From the NCBI RefSeq assembly GCF_013778325.1, contig NZ_JACEIB010000001.1, positions 1-64,000 on the forward strand: 64,000 nt of DNA, given 5' to 3'. Source of the stretch: Sphingomonas chungangi. Its GTDB lineage: Bacteria > Pseudomonadota > Alphaproteobacteria > Sphingomonadales > Sphingomonadaceae. Both the position numbers and the translations under genes were made by a program. Positions 44,457 through 52,300 of this stretch are shown piece after piece. Positions within the stretch are counted from its first letter, which is position 1. Each line of letters starts with the position of its first letter. The notes beneath the pieces were generated by a model that saw nothing but the letters and a program-made list of their open reading frames with translations, searched no databases and had not been told where the DNA came from.

Positions 44457-44479
44457 GTGCACCTGCACACAAATTTGTG
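44457..44479. promoter_or_regulatory. Two adjacent palindromes in the CDC48/LysR divergent region
   Basis: GTGCACCTGCAC (44457-44468, arms GTGCA and TGCAC) abuts the perfect 12-base palindrome CACAAATTTGTG (44468-44479). LysR proteins often bind T-N11-A inverted repeats near their own gene; the LysR gene starts 155 bp away. The same bases would also fold in the candidate minus-strand RNA, so the two readings compete. Confidence 0.35.
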
Positions 44480-44557
44480 CAAGTGCGAAATACTTGTTCG
44501 GTAATTGCATAGTTTGCAACCGTGCGCATTGAGTCGCGGGAGTTTTCGGCAGAATCG

Positions 44558-44586
44558 TTGCAAGATTGGACGGATTAGCCTATTTG
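44558..44586 (+). promoter_or_regulatory. Candidate promoter of the LysR gene
   Basis: TTGCAA (44558-44563) and TATTTG (44581-44586) are spaced by exactly 17 bases, about 48 bp before the ATG at 44634. Agreement with the sigma-70 consensus is moderate (four of six in each box). Confidence 0.4.
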
Positions 44587-44633
44587 CGACGCACAACAAA
44601 TGCGGCCAAGAACGGGTCCGAGCGAGGCTGCCG

Positions 44634-45515
44634 ATGCGACGATTGCCACCGCTGACAGCTGTCGAAGCCTTCGTTCAGGTCGCTCGCCTGGGCTCCGTCA
44701 AGGCCGCTGCTGAAGAGTTAGCCCTTTCTTCCCCGGCGCTTAGCCGGCGCGTACAGTCGATGGAGCGGTTCATCGGCCGTCCCCTGTTCGCGCGCCGCCA
44801 TCAGGCGATGCTGCTCAACGGCGACGGTGAGATGCTGCTGTCGCGTATCGCACCTGCTCTTGATGCGTTGGGCGAGGCGATCGAGCAGGTGACCGGCGAG
44901 GCGGAACTGATGCGGCTCAAGCTCGGCGTGCTGCCGCTCTACGCGTCGCGACAGCTCATCCATCGCCTCCCCGATCTTCGCACCCGCTATCCGCACCTGC
45001 ACATCGACATCGATACCGGCGCGCACGCCTTGGCACGACTAGGCGACGGTCTGGATGCGGCGATCGTGCTGGCCCGCGAGATCGAGCCGCCGCTCTACGG
45101 GCGCAAGCTCGGGCGCAACCGGATCGTGGCGATCGGCAACCGGGCGCGTCAGAAGGGGCCGAATCCGCTCACCGATCCTTCCGAGCTGGCGAAGGAGACG
45201 ATCCTGCTCCACCGTGACATGCAGGACAATTTCACGCTGTGGCGGCAGGCGATCGGCATGCCTACGCTCGAGCCGCGCGCGATCGACATGTTCGATTCGG
45301 GTCAGCTGATCCTCGAATCGGCCGCCGAAGGGCTCGGCGTCGCCTTCATGCTCGATTTTCACCTGGAAGGCGCCAGCGATCCCCGCCTCATCAAGCTGTT
45401 CGCCGAGGAGGCCGAGGCCGAATCGCAGTATTGGTTCGTCTGCCGCCGCCCGGCCCTGTCGCGACGGCCGGTGCGGCTGTTCCACGACTGGCTGGTGGGC
45501 AGTTCGGACACATAA
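44634..45515 (+). CDS. LysR-family regulator (GcvA-like)
   Basis: The 293-residue protein has the GcvA-type N-terminus MRRLPPLTAVEAFVQVARLGSVKAAAEEL with the recognition helix SSPALSRRVQSME, and a full substrate-binding domain. The start is the ATG with GCGAGG upstream, 43 codons inside the open frame. It is divergent from the CDC48 gene and the candidate small RNA, so those are possible targets. The ligand is unknown. Confidence 0.9.
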   Translation: MRRLPPLTAVEAFVQVARLGSVKAAAEELALSSPALSRRVQSMERFIGRPLFARRHQAMLLNGDGEMLLSRIAPALDALGEAIEQVTGEAELMRLKLGVLPLYASRQLIHRLPDLRTRYPHLHIDIDTGAHALARLGDGLDAAIVLAREIEPPLYGRKLGRNRIVAIGNRARQKGPNPLTDPSELAKETILLHRDMQDNFTLWRQAIGMPTLEPRAIDMFDSGQLILESAAEGLGVAFMLDFHLEGASDPRLIKLFAEEAEAESQYWFVCRRPALSRRPVRLFHDWLVGSSDT

Positions 45516-45534
45516 TCGCAGTTCGCGCCGAGCC

Positions 45535-45607
45535 GGTCGAAGTGCCGCCCTTGTTCCTCGATCAAGAAGAAAGGACAGGGCTTCGACAGGCTCAGCCCGA
45601 AGGGGCG
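45535..45607. repeat. REP-like palindromic element
   Basis: GTCGAAG (45537-45543) is inverted as CTTCGAC (45582-45588), and the outer sequence GGCTTCGACAGGCTCAGCC is of the kind scattered between sphingomonad genes as REP elements. It lies between the convergent LysR and cyclophilin genes and may also act as a terminator. The related element at 56526-56641 is longer. Confidence 0.5.
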
Positions 45608-45617
45608 AAATCCGAGG

Positions 45618-46112
45618 TTAGGCGCCGACCGTCGCCTTGACGATCTTGCCCGGCGCACGCGGCGGCTCGCCTTTGGGCAGCGCGTCGACATGCTCCATGC
45701 CCTCGGTCACCACGCCCCAGACGGTGTATTGGCGATCGAGGAAGCGGGCGTCGTCGAAACAGATAAAGAACTGGCTGTTCGCGGAGTTCGGATTGGACGA
45801 TCGCGCCATCGAGCAGACGCCGCGCACGTGCGGCTCGGCATTGAACTCGGCCTTCAGGTCCGGCTTCTTGGAGCCACCCATGCCGGTGCCGGTCGGATCG
45901 CCGCCCTGCGCCATGAAGCCTGGGATCACGCGGTGGAATACGACGCCGTCGTAGAAACCCTCGCCGGCGAGCTCCTTGATCCGCTCGACATGGCCGGGCG
46001 CGAGATCGGGCCGCAGCTTGATCACCACGTCGCCGCCCTTGCCGTCGCCCGTATCGAGCGTGAGGGTGAGCGTGTCGGCATGGGGCCCGGAGCCGGGGGT
46101 GGGGTGCAGCAT
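45618..46112 (-). CDS. Peptidyl-prolyl cis-trans isomerase, cyclophilin type
   Basis: The 164-residue protein has the cyclophilin core: FHRVIPGFMAQGGDPTGTGMGG, with the catalytic Arg in FHRV, then NSANSQFFICFDDARFLDRQYTVWG. There is no signal peptide, so it is cytoplasmic. AGGAG lies eight bases before the ATG. It helps proline isomerisation in protein folding. It is 32 bp downstream of the luciferase-like gene on the same strand. Confidence 0.95.
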   Translation of the reverse strand: MLHPTPGSGPHADTLTLTLDTGDGKGGDVVIKLRPDLAPGHVERIKELAGEGFYDGVVFHRVIPGFMAQGGDPTGTGMGGSKKPDLKAEFNAEPHVRGVCSMARSSNPNSANSQFFICFDDARFLDRQYTVWGVVTEGMEHVDALPKGEPPRAPGKIVKATVGA

Positions 46113-46144
46113 GGTCGAGTCTCCTGCTTATTGTCGGGGGCGCT

Positions 46145-47191
46145 CTAGGCGGCGACGGCGGCGGCCGCCAGCCCATATTCGGCCGCGACCAGCTCGTAGG
46201 ACCGGCGGCGGGCCATGTGATCGGGCATGATATTGACGATCATCATCTCGTCGGCCCGGTAAGCGTTCGCCACGCGATCGAGCTCGCTTCTGACATGCGC
46301 CGGGGTGCCGGTGATCGTCCGCCGTCGCCGCGTCGCCCGCGCCCCGGGCATGCTCGCCAGCCAGTCGACGGCTTCGGCTACGCTCGGCACCGGGATCAGG
46401 ATGCCACGCACCAGATGCGCGAACATCATCGCGGCGGGCGCGGAGAGACGCTGCGCTTCTTCGTCCGTATCGGCGGCTATCGCCCAGACAGTCGCCAGCA
46501 CCTCGGGCTTGTCGAGATGATGGGAGGGGACGAACATGTCGCGATAGAGCCTGGCGAGTTCGATACCATCCGGATTGATGAAGTCGGCGATGGCGTAAGG
46601 CAAGCCCAGCCGCCCCGCCAGCACTGCGCTGTCCGGCGAGGACCCGAGCAGCCAGACGGGCACACCCTCTCCTCCGCTCGGCAGCGTTGCGCGCAGTGGG
46701 GCGAAGACATGCTCGGGCGGCAGACCGGCACCGTCTTCCTTGCGATCGTCGAGATAGGCGAGCAGCTCGTTCAGCGCGGCCGGGAAATCCTCCGCGCCGA
46801 AGCCGCGCGAGCGATCCTGCCGCATGGCGAGCGCGGTGCGCTGGTCGCTGCCGGGCGCCCTCCCTAGCCCCAGGTCGATCCGCCCCGGCGCCAGCGCCGC
46901 CAGCATCTTGAAGGTCTCGGCCACCTTGAAGGGCGAATAATGCGGCAGCATGATCCCGCCCGATCCGATCCGCATCCGCCGGGTTACTTGCGAGACGGGG
47001 CCGATCAGCGCCTCGGGCGCGGCGCCGGCCAGTGCGGGCGTCGCGTGATGCTCGGCCATCCAGTAGCGGTGGTAGCCGAGACCGTCGCACAGCCGCGCGA
47101 GATCGAGCGTGTTCTGCAGGGCCTCGGCGGCAGTGGAGCCGGCGGCGATCGGCGACTGGTCGAGCACCGACAGGCGATAGGAAGCGTTCAT
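46145..47191 (-). CDS. Luciferase-like (LLM-class) flavin-dependent oxidoreductase
   Basis: The 348-residue protein matches the MsnO8 subgroup of bacterial luciferase-like monooxygenases: LSVLDQSPIAAGSTAAEAL, HRYWMAEHHATPALAGAAPE and LGLGRAPGSDQRTALAMR. These enzymes use reduced flavin supplied by a separate reductase. The specific substrate is unknown. It may be co-transcribed with the cyclophilin gene downstream. Confidence 0.92.
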   Translation of the reverse strand: MNASYRLSVLDQSPIAAGSTAAEALQNTLDLARLCDGLGYHRYWMAEHHATPALAGAAPEALIGPVSQVTRRMRIGSGGIMLPHYSPFKVAETFKMLAALAPGRIDLGLGRAPGSDQRTALAMRQDRSRGFGAEDFPAALNELLAYLDDRKEDGAGLPPEHVFAPLRATLPSGGEGVPVWLLGSSPDSAVLAGRLGLPYAIADFINPDGIELARLYRDMFVPSHHLDKPEVLATVWAIAADTDEEAQRLSAPAAMMFAHLVRGILIPVPSVAEAVDWLASMPGARATRRRRTITGTPAHVRSELDRVANAYRADEMMIVNIMPDHMARRRSYELVAAEYGLAAAAVAA

Positions 47192-47299
47192 GCCCGATCA
47201 TCTAGGGTCGCGCCGCGCCGATGAAAGGGCTGACATTGCGCTGCGTCGCGTCTAAGGGCGCAAAAGGCTTTTGTTTCGGTCCCAAAAAGGAGGCGGCCC

Positions 47300-48715
47300 A
47301 TGAGCGACACCGACCTCGAGGCTCCCGAACCGATCGCCGAGGTGGAGGCCGCCGAGCCCAGCCACGACGAGGACAACCGCCTCACCCGCGACTTCGTCGA
47401 CACCGTCGTCGAGCATGTCGAGCAGGACGAAAATGAAGAGGCGCGCGCGCTGGTGCGGCCTCTGCACCCCGCCGATATCGCCGACCTTTTCGAGCTCGCC
47501 CCGGCCGACGCCCGCGCGCCGCTCGCCAGCGCGCTGGCCGAGCTGCTCGACGGCGACGTGCTTGCCGAGATGAACGACTGGGTGCGCGACGAGGTGCTGC
47601 AGGCGCTCTCGGCGCGGCAGGTCGCGGCACTCGCCACCGAACTCGATACCGACGACGCCGTCGCGATCATCGAGGACATGGACATCGAGGATCAGCGCGA
47701 GGTTCTGCGCGCGCTGGACCCGGACGATCGCGCCGCGATCGAGGAGGCTCTGTCCTACCCGGAGGAATCCGCTGGTCGCCTGATGCAGCGCGACCTGATC
47801 GCGGTGCCCGAGCATTGGACCGTCGGCGATGTCCTCGACTATCTCCGCCGCAACGAGGACCTGACGACCGATTTCTGGGAAATCTACGTCACCGATCACA
47901 CCCATCATCCGGTCGGCACCTGCAAACTGAGCTGGGTACTTCGTACGCCGCGCTCGATCGCGATCGCCGATGTGATGCAGCGCGAGCAGACGTTGATCCC
48001 CGTCGACATGGACCAGGAGGAGGTCGCCCTCCGCTTCCAGAAATACGCGCTGATCTCGGCCGCCGTTGTGGATGCCGCCGGCCGGCTGGTCGGCATGATC
48101 ACGGTCGACGACGTCGTCCACATCATCCAGCAGGAAGCGGGCGAGGACATCCTCGCCATGTCGGGCGCCGGCGACGGCGACATCAACGAGCCGCTGCCGC
48201 GCACCATCCGATCGCGCATGATCTGGCTGCTGATCAACCTCGGCACCGCGATCCTCGCGGCTTCAGTGATCGGCGCCTTCTCGGGCGCGATCGAGAAGCT
48301 GGTGGCCTTGTCCGCGCTGATGACGATCGTCTCGGGCATGGGCGGCAACGCTGCGACGCAGACGATGGCGGTGACGGTGCGCGCGCTCGCCACCAACCAG
48401 CTGACCTCGTCCAACACCTGGCGGATGATCGGCCGCGAATGGTGGATCTCGGTGGCCAACGGCATCGGGCTGGGCGCGTTGATGACGCTCGGCTGCCAGC
48501 TTTACTACCATGACCTCGGTTTGTCGGCGATCCTGTTCGCCGCGATGATCATCAACAGCATCAATGCGGGCCTCGCCGGCGTGCTGATCCCGCTGGGGCT
48601 GGAGAAGCTCAAGGTCGATCCCGCCGTCACCTCCACGGTGTTCGTGACGACGATGACCGACTGCATGGGCTTCTTCGCGCTGCTCGGGCTGGCCACCGCC
48701 TTCAACGTATCGTGA
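47300..48715 (+). CDS. mgtE: Magnesium transporter MgtE
   Basis: The 471-residue channel has an acidic N-terminal superhelical domain (about 40-135), two CBS domains that sense intracellular Mg (about 140-265) and five membrane helices (about 290-470). The pore signatures NSINAGLAGVLIPLG and TTMTDCMGF with its conserved Asp are present. AAAAAGGAGG precedes the ATG. No leader riboswitch is recognisable in the 108 bp upstream. Confidence 0.95.
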   Translation: MSDTDLEAPEPIAEVEAAEPSHDEDNRLTRDFVDTVVEHVEQDENEEARALVRPLHPADIADLFELAPADARAPLASALAELLDGDVLAEMNDWVRDEVLQALSARQVAALATELDTDDAVAIIEDMDIEDQREVLRALDPDDRAAIEEALSYPEESAGRLMQRDLIAVPEHWTVGDVLDYLRRNEDLTTDFWEIYVTDHTHHPVGTCKLSWVLRTPRSIAIADVMQREQTLIPVDMDQEEVALRFQKYALISAAVVDAAGRLVGMITVDDVVHIIQQEAGEDILAMSGAGDGDINEPLPRTIRSRMIWLLINLGTAILAASVIGAFSGAIEKLVALSALMTIVSGMGGNAATQTMAVTVRALATNQLTSSNTWRMIGREWWISVANGIGLGALMTLGCQLYYHDLGLSAILFAAMIINSINAGLAGVLIPLGLEKLKVDPAVTSTVFVTTMTDCMGFFALLGLATAFNVS

Positions 48716-48755
48716 TGTTGCCGGAGCGGCCCGTGACCCCCATGTCTAGGGGCTG

Positions 48756-49163
48756 ATGACGCTTCACATCACCAAGGTCGCGGTCGGTTGCACCGAACTC
48801 GACACGCTGCGCGCGCGGATGGAGGGGCGTGCGGACGATGGCGAGACCTATCTCGTTACCCGCTTCCGGCCGAAGCGCGAGAGCGAACTGGTCGGCGGAT
48901 CGGTCTATTGGATCATCAAGCACCGGCTCGTCGCGCGGCAGGAAATCCTCGGCTTCACGGACGATCCGGACGGCAAGCGCTGCCGCATCCTCCTCTCCGC
49001 CGAGTTGCGGCCCGTCCGCGCGCATCCGAAGCGCGCGCATCAGGGCTGGCGCTACCTGCCAGCCGCTGACGCACCCCCCGATCTCGGCGGCGCCGAGGCG
49101 GAGGGGCTCTCCGCCCTCCCCGGCGCGATGGCGGCCGAGCTGGCGGCGCTCGCGCTCATCTGA
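48756..49163 (+). CDS. DUF1489 family protein
   Basis: The 135-residue protein matches DUF1489 of alphaproteobacteria (MTLHITKVAVGC...ETYLVTRFRPKR...GSVYWIIKHRLVARQEILGF...KRCRILLS). The family has no known function but is widely conserved and cytoplasmic. AGGGGC stands just before the ATG. It follows mgtE by 40 bp and is convergent with the DUF2807 gene. Confidence 0.88.
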   Translation: MTLHITKVAVGCTELDTLRARMEGRADDGETYLVTRFRPKRESELVGGSVYWIIKHRLVARQEILGFTDDPDGKRCRILLSAELRPVRAHPKRAHQGWRYLPAADAPPDLGGAEAEGLSALPGAMAAELAALALI

Positions 49164-49166
49164 AAC

Positions 49167-49883
49167 TCAATCCGTCGTGCCTTCCTTCGCGCAGCGCACG
49201 TCGCCCGATCCGGTGCGGGTGACGGCGCAGGCGGCCGGCCCCGCGATCGTCACGTCGCCCGATCCGGCGAGCACGACCTTCACCGCGTGACGCGCGCCGA
49301 GCGACAGGTCGCCCGATCCCACCAGCTTGGCCTGGGCGTCGTCGGTGATCAGGCTGGTCGCCTTAAGGTCGCCCGATCCGGTGACCGTCGCGGCGGTGGT
49401 GCGCGCCCTGCCGGCGAGGCTCATGTCGCCCGATCCGGTCATCACCGCTCGTAGCGTCGTGACGTCGAGGGCGCCGACATCCAGCGATCCCGATCCCGAT
49501 AGCGCGAGATCGAGCGCGTCGCCCCGCACCCGATCGATCGTCGTGTCGCCCGATCCGGTGATCGACATTCCGACCAGCTCGGGCGCGGACACCTCGACCA
49601 CGACGTTGCCATGCGGTCCGGTCGGCCAGCCGCCCCAGCCGCCGGGCAGCGCCTTAATCACCAGCGTGCCGTCATTATTCTCGATCGACAGGCGATCGAG
49701 CGCCTCCTTCGGCCCCGTCGCGTGCGCCCCGGGCGCGCCGCCGACGCGGACGTGCACGTCGAACGGGCCGGAAATGCGCATCCGGTTGAAGCCGGACAGG
49801 CCGTAATTCTGCATCGCGGCGTCGGCCGGCGCGGCGACAATCGGCAGCGCCACCAGAGAGGCCAGGATGGCGATGCGGGACAT
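49167..49883 (-). CDS. DUF2807 (GIN-domain) secreted protein with TGSGD repeats
   Basis: The 238-residue protein has a signal peptide (MSRIAILASLVALPIVAAPADA) and a right-handed beta-helix of the DUF2807 type. The coils repeat [TSA]GSGD every 18-20 residues, seven times (SITGSGDTTI to RTGSGDVRC). The start is the second ATG, seven bases after AAGGAG. It is probably periplasmic or surface-attached and of unknown function. It is 11 bp downstream of a diverged paralogue with the same ending (CxVxxxGxGxVRC), so the pair arose by tandem duplication. Confidence 0.9.
   Translation of the reverse strand: MSRIAILASLVALPIVAAPADAAMQNYGLSGFNRMRISGPFDVHVRVGGAPGAHATGPKEALDRLSIENNDGTLVIKALPGGWGGWPTGPHGNVVVEVSAPELVGMSITGSGDTTIDRVRGDALDLALSGSGSLDVGALDVTTLRAVMTGSGDMSLAGRARTTAATVTGSGDLKATSLITDDAQAKLVGSGDLSLGARHAVKVVLAGSGDVTIAGPAACAVTRTGSGDVRCAKEGTTD
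49200..49556. repeat. Direct repeats encoding beta-helix coils
   Basis: The 12-mer GTCGCCCGATCC occurs at 49200, 49254, 49308, 49368, 49425 and 49545, that is at 54, 54, 60, 57 and 120 bp spacing. It encodes the GSGD corner of each coil on the minus strand. Conservation at DNA level, including codon choice, suggests recent expansion or gene conversion among coils. Confidence 0.85.
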
Positions 49884-49894
49884 GGGCATTCTCC

Positions 49895-50575
49895 TTACTG
49901 GCCGCAGCGGACGCTGCCGAGGCCGCTCTTGCGTACCACGCAGCGCGCATTGCCCGCCACCACGACGCTGCCCATGCCGGACAGGTTCACCGCCGCCGCG
50001 CCGTTGACGCGTGCGCTGATATGGCCGGTGCCGGACATGTCGAAGGTGCCGGCATCGGCCGCGAGGTTGGCCACATCGATCGAGCCGACCCCCGAGACGT
50101 GCACGTCGAGCCGCCCGGTGTGGCCGGCAGCGACGATCTGGCCGGTGCCGCCCATGGCGAGCGCGGTATGCGGCACGCGCAACTGGGCGATGCGGATCGT
50201 CCCCGCCCCGCTGACGTCGCCGGCGAAGTCCGCCCCGTCGACGTGATCGATCGTCATCGTGCCCGCGCCCGAAATGCCAGCGCCGGAAACGCGCGGCATG
50301 GTGATGTTGACGTGGATGTCGTTGTTGCCGTTTATCGATCCGCCCTGCAGCCAGCCGAGCATCAGCGTATCCCCCCGGACGTCGGCGGTGAGGCGGCGGA
50401 GCAGCGCCGGATCGCCCTCGGCATGAACCGAAAAGCGCGGGCCGGCGGTGACCGTCACCGTCGCGGCCGACTTGAGCTCGATCTTGCTAAACCCCTGCGC
50501 GGGATAATCGCGGGTCGCGGCGGCAGCCGGCGCGGCGGCGAGCACGGTCAGGATCAAGGTGGGGAGGATGCGCAT
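49895..50575 (-). CDS. DUF2807 (GIN-domain) secreted protein
   Basis: The 226-residue paralogue of the next gene has a signal peptide (MRILPTLILTVLAAAPAAAA) and a beta-helix whose corners read GAGISGAGTM, GDVSGAGTI and LSGMGSV, that is SGAG/SGxG in place of TGSGD. It lacks the strong DNA-level repeats of its neighbour. AGAGAGG precedes the ATG. Function unknown. The two genes form an operon. TATTGC and TATAAT-like sequence just upstream may be its promoter. Confidence 0.88.
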   Translation of the reverse strand: MRILPTLILTVLAAAPAAAATRDYPAQGFSKIELKSAATVTVTAGPRFSVHAEGDPALLRRLTADVRGDTLMLGWLQGGSINGNNDIHVNITMPRVSGAGISGAGTMTIDHVDGADFAGDVSGAGTIRIAQLRVPHTALAMGGTGQIVAAGHTGRLDVHVSGVGSIDVANLAADAGTFDMSGTGHISARVNGAAAVNLSGMGSVVVAGNARCVVRKSGLGSVRCGQ

Positions 50576-50702
50576 TGGGACCTCTCTAGTGTATTGCTTT
50601 TATAATACGGCAAGCGCCTGACAACGCAAGCACGGATGGGAGGATGAAGCACCCACTCGAACGCCCCCAGGATCCCGCAAAGGCGCGGACGGCCAGAATT
50701 CC

Positions 50703-50733
50703 GAAAAAGAAAAGGGCGGCCGAAGCCGCCCTT
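50703..50733 (-). terminator. Intrinsic terminator of carD
   Basis: On the minus strand AAGGGCGGC pairs with GCCGCCCTT around a TTCG loop (50712-50733) and is followed by TTCTTTTT. It lies 26 bp after the carD stop codon. Confidence 0.88.
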
Positions 50734-50758
50734 CCCGCACTTAGATTGATGGATCGTC

Positions 50759-51277
50759 TTATTTGGCGAGCGCCACCGCCGCTTCACGGAGGATCTCGAT
50801 GATCTTCTGCTGCGCGCGGGGCTCGTCGGTCTCTTCCATCGCGGCCAGCTCGCGGGCGAGGCGGCTGGTCGCGGCCTCGAAGATCTGGCGCTCGGAATAG
50901 CTCTGCTCGGGCTGGTCCTCGGCACGGAACAGGTCGCGCACCACCTCGGCGATCGACACGAGGTCACCCGAGTTGATCTTCGCTTCATATTCCTGGGCGC
51001 GGCGCGACCACATGGTACGCTTCACCTTGGGCTTGCCCTTCAGCGTCTCCAGCGCCTCCTTCAGCGTGACCGAGGAGGAGAGTTTGCGCATGCCGACGGA
51101 TTCAGCCTTGTTGGTCGGGACCCGGAGCGTCATCCGCTCCTTCTCGAAACGCAGCACGTACAGCTCGAGCTTGGCGCCAGCGATTTCCTGGCTTTGGAGC
51201 TCGATCACGCGGCCCACGCCATGCTTGGGATAGACGACATAGTCGCCGACATCGAAGCTCAGCGCCTTTGCAGCCAT
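50759..51277 (-). CDS. carD: CarD-family RNA polymerase-binding transcription factor
   Basis: The 172-residue protein begins MAAKALSFDVGDYVVYPKHGVGRVIELQS, the Tudor-like RNA-polymerase-interaction domain of CarD/CdnL, followed by a helical C-terminal domain that contacts promoter DNA. CarD stabilises open complexes, especially at rRNA promoters. The start is the ATG after GGAAAGG; the 45-codon extension is noncoding and probably holds the promoter. Neighbours fdxA, S4 protein and helicase are a conserved alphaproteobacterial grouping. Confidence 0.93.
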   Translation of the reverse strand: MAAKALSFDVGDYVVYPKHGVGRVIELQSQEIAGAKLELYVLRFEKERMTLRVPTNKAESVGMRKLSSSVTLKEALETLKGKPKVKRTMWSRRAQEYEAKINSGDLVSIAEVVRDLFRAEDQPEQSYSERQIFEAATSRLARELAAMEETDEPRAQQKIIEILREAAVALAK

Positions 51278-51508
51278 TTTGTACCTTTCCGGTAAAGTTA
51301 CGGTCGGTCGGCCCTCACGGTCCGCAGTCCTTCGATTGTCCAAGTTCTGCCGCCGCCGGCGATCCGATGACCACCACAGATGAAAAGTGGGGGCGGAACC
51401 CACGATGCGCAAGCAATCGCAAGCCGCCCCCCACGGGCACGGCTTGTAACATAGTTTTAGCGCAATGTGTAGGGATTCGGTCCGGGACTTGCGCCGGACC
51501 GAGCGGGC

Positions 51509-51847
51509 TCAGTCGCCCTGGCCGGGCTCGGCGGAGAAATACTTGTCGTACTTGCCCTCCTCGCCCTTATGCTCGTCGGCGTCGCCGGGCGCTTCGCGCT
51601 TGCGGGTGATGTTGGGCCATTGCGACGAAAAGGTGGAGTTGAGCTCCTGCCACTTCTCCAGCCCGCCTTCGGTATCGGGCAGGATCGCCTCGGCCGGACA
51701 TTCCGGCTCGCACACGCCACAGTCGATGCACTCGTTAGGGTTGATGACGAGCATGTTCTCGCCCTCGTAGAAACAGTCCACGGGGCACACTTCCACGCAG
51801 TCCATATACTTGCAGCGGATGCAGGCATCGGTGACGACGTAGGTCAT
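51509..51847 (-). CDS. fdxA: 7Fe ferredoxin FdxA
   Basis: The 112-residue protein has [20 protein letters not shown] and the following CPVDCF, then [16 protein letters not shown], which bind one 3Fe-4S and one 4Fe-4S cluster. A C-terminal extension ending in EPGQGD is typical of FdxA. The start is the ATG after GGAAGAAGAG. It transfers electrons in the cytoplasm; the partner is not evident. The 231-bp gap to carD contains the carD promoter region and no gene. Confidence 0.95.
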   Translation of the reverse strand: MTYVVTDACIRCKYMDCVEVCPVDCFYEGENMLVINPNECIDCGVCEPECPAEAILPDTEGGLEKWQELNSTFSSQWPNITRKREAPGDADEHKGEEGKYDKYFSAEPGQGD

Positions 51848-51961
51848 GGCTCTTCTTCCGATTGTTCCGAACGGGTGACGAACGGGACCTGCTAGGCGCG
51901 TGCGGCGGCGTTCGTCAACGAATGTCTTTGCGAATGATTCTTGGTTGAGGTTTCGCACCGG

Positions 51962-52026
51962 CCCGCTCCCCCACGCCGCTTCCCGACGACATTTTAAGGC
52001 ATCGGGAGACCAAGCGGGGGAGCGGG
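51962..52026. terminator. Long imperfect hairpin after the helicase/S4 operon
   Basis: CCCGCTCCCCC (51962-51972) pairs with GGGGGAGCGGG (52016-52026), an 11-base perfect inverted repeat. Inside it CCCGA (about 51982) pairs with TCGGG (about 52002). It starts 10 bp after the S4 gene stop on the minus strand. No T run follows, so it is either a factor-assisted terminator, an mRNA 3' stabiliser, or a palindromic repeat element. Confidence 0.5.
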
Positions 52027-52036
52027 GCGGGATCCG

Positions 52037-52300
52037 CTAAACCAAATCCCGGTAGCAGGCCTGCGCCTCGGGCGCCGGGCCGCGCCGGTCGGGGATCGCC
52101 TCGACGCGCACCACCCGCACCTGGCCGCCGACCGGCAGGCCCAGCACGGAGCCGACCTTCACCTGCGCCGACGATTTGTGGATGGCCCGCCCGTCGAGGC
52201 GGATATGCCCTTCCCCGATCAGGGCCTGGGCGATGCTTCGCGTTCGGGCGAAGCGAGCGAAACAGAGAAACTGGTCGAGACGCAGCGTCGTGTCAGCCAT
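52037..52300 (-). CDS. S4-domain RNA-binding protein (Hsp15-like)
   Basis: The 87-residue protein is one S4 domain (LRLDQFLCFARFARTRSIAQALIGEGHIRLDGRAIHKSSAQVKVG region), the fold that Hsp15 uses to bind stalled 50S subunits carrying nascent chains. The start overlaps the last codons of the helicase gene by eight bases, so translation is coupled and a shared role in RNA metabolism is likely. Confidence 0.9.
   Translation of the reverse strand: MADTTLRLDQFLCFARFARTRSIAQALIGEGHIRLDGRAIHKSSAQVKVGSVLGLPVGGQVRVVRVEAIPDRRGPAPEAQACYRDLV

Larger units (their letters stand above)
44388..44500 (-). ncRNA. Candidate small RNA or leader attenuator upstream of the CDC48 gene
   Basis: Read on the minus strand the stretch contains a hairpin from GTGCA/TGCAC (44457-44468) and a second hairpin TGCCT-TTC-AGGCA (about 44437-44449). 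A single-stranded C/U-rich segment TCCTCTCCTAAAACTTC follows, then a strong intrinsic terminator at 44390-44418. No annotated gene ends at that terminator. TCCTCTCCT is complementary to AGGAGAGGA, a Shine-Dalgarno-like sequence, as in alphaproteobacterial small RNAs with C-rich loops. The 5' end is a guess. It could instead be a leader that attenuates the CDC48 gene 77 bp downstream. Confidence 0.42.

Noticed and set aside
44325-44519. Small minus-strand ORF of 64 codons upstream of the CDC48 gene
   Set aside because: It reads straight through the strong terminator and has no Shine-Dalgarno. A leader peptide cannot be excluded but is not supported.
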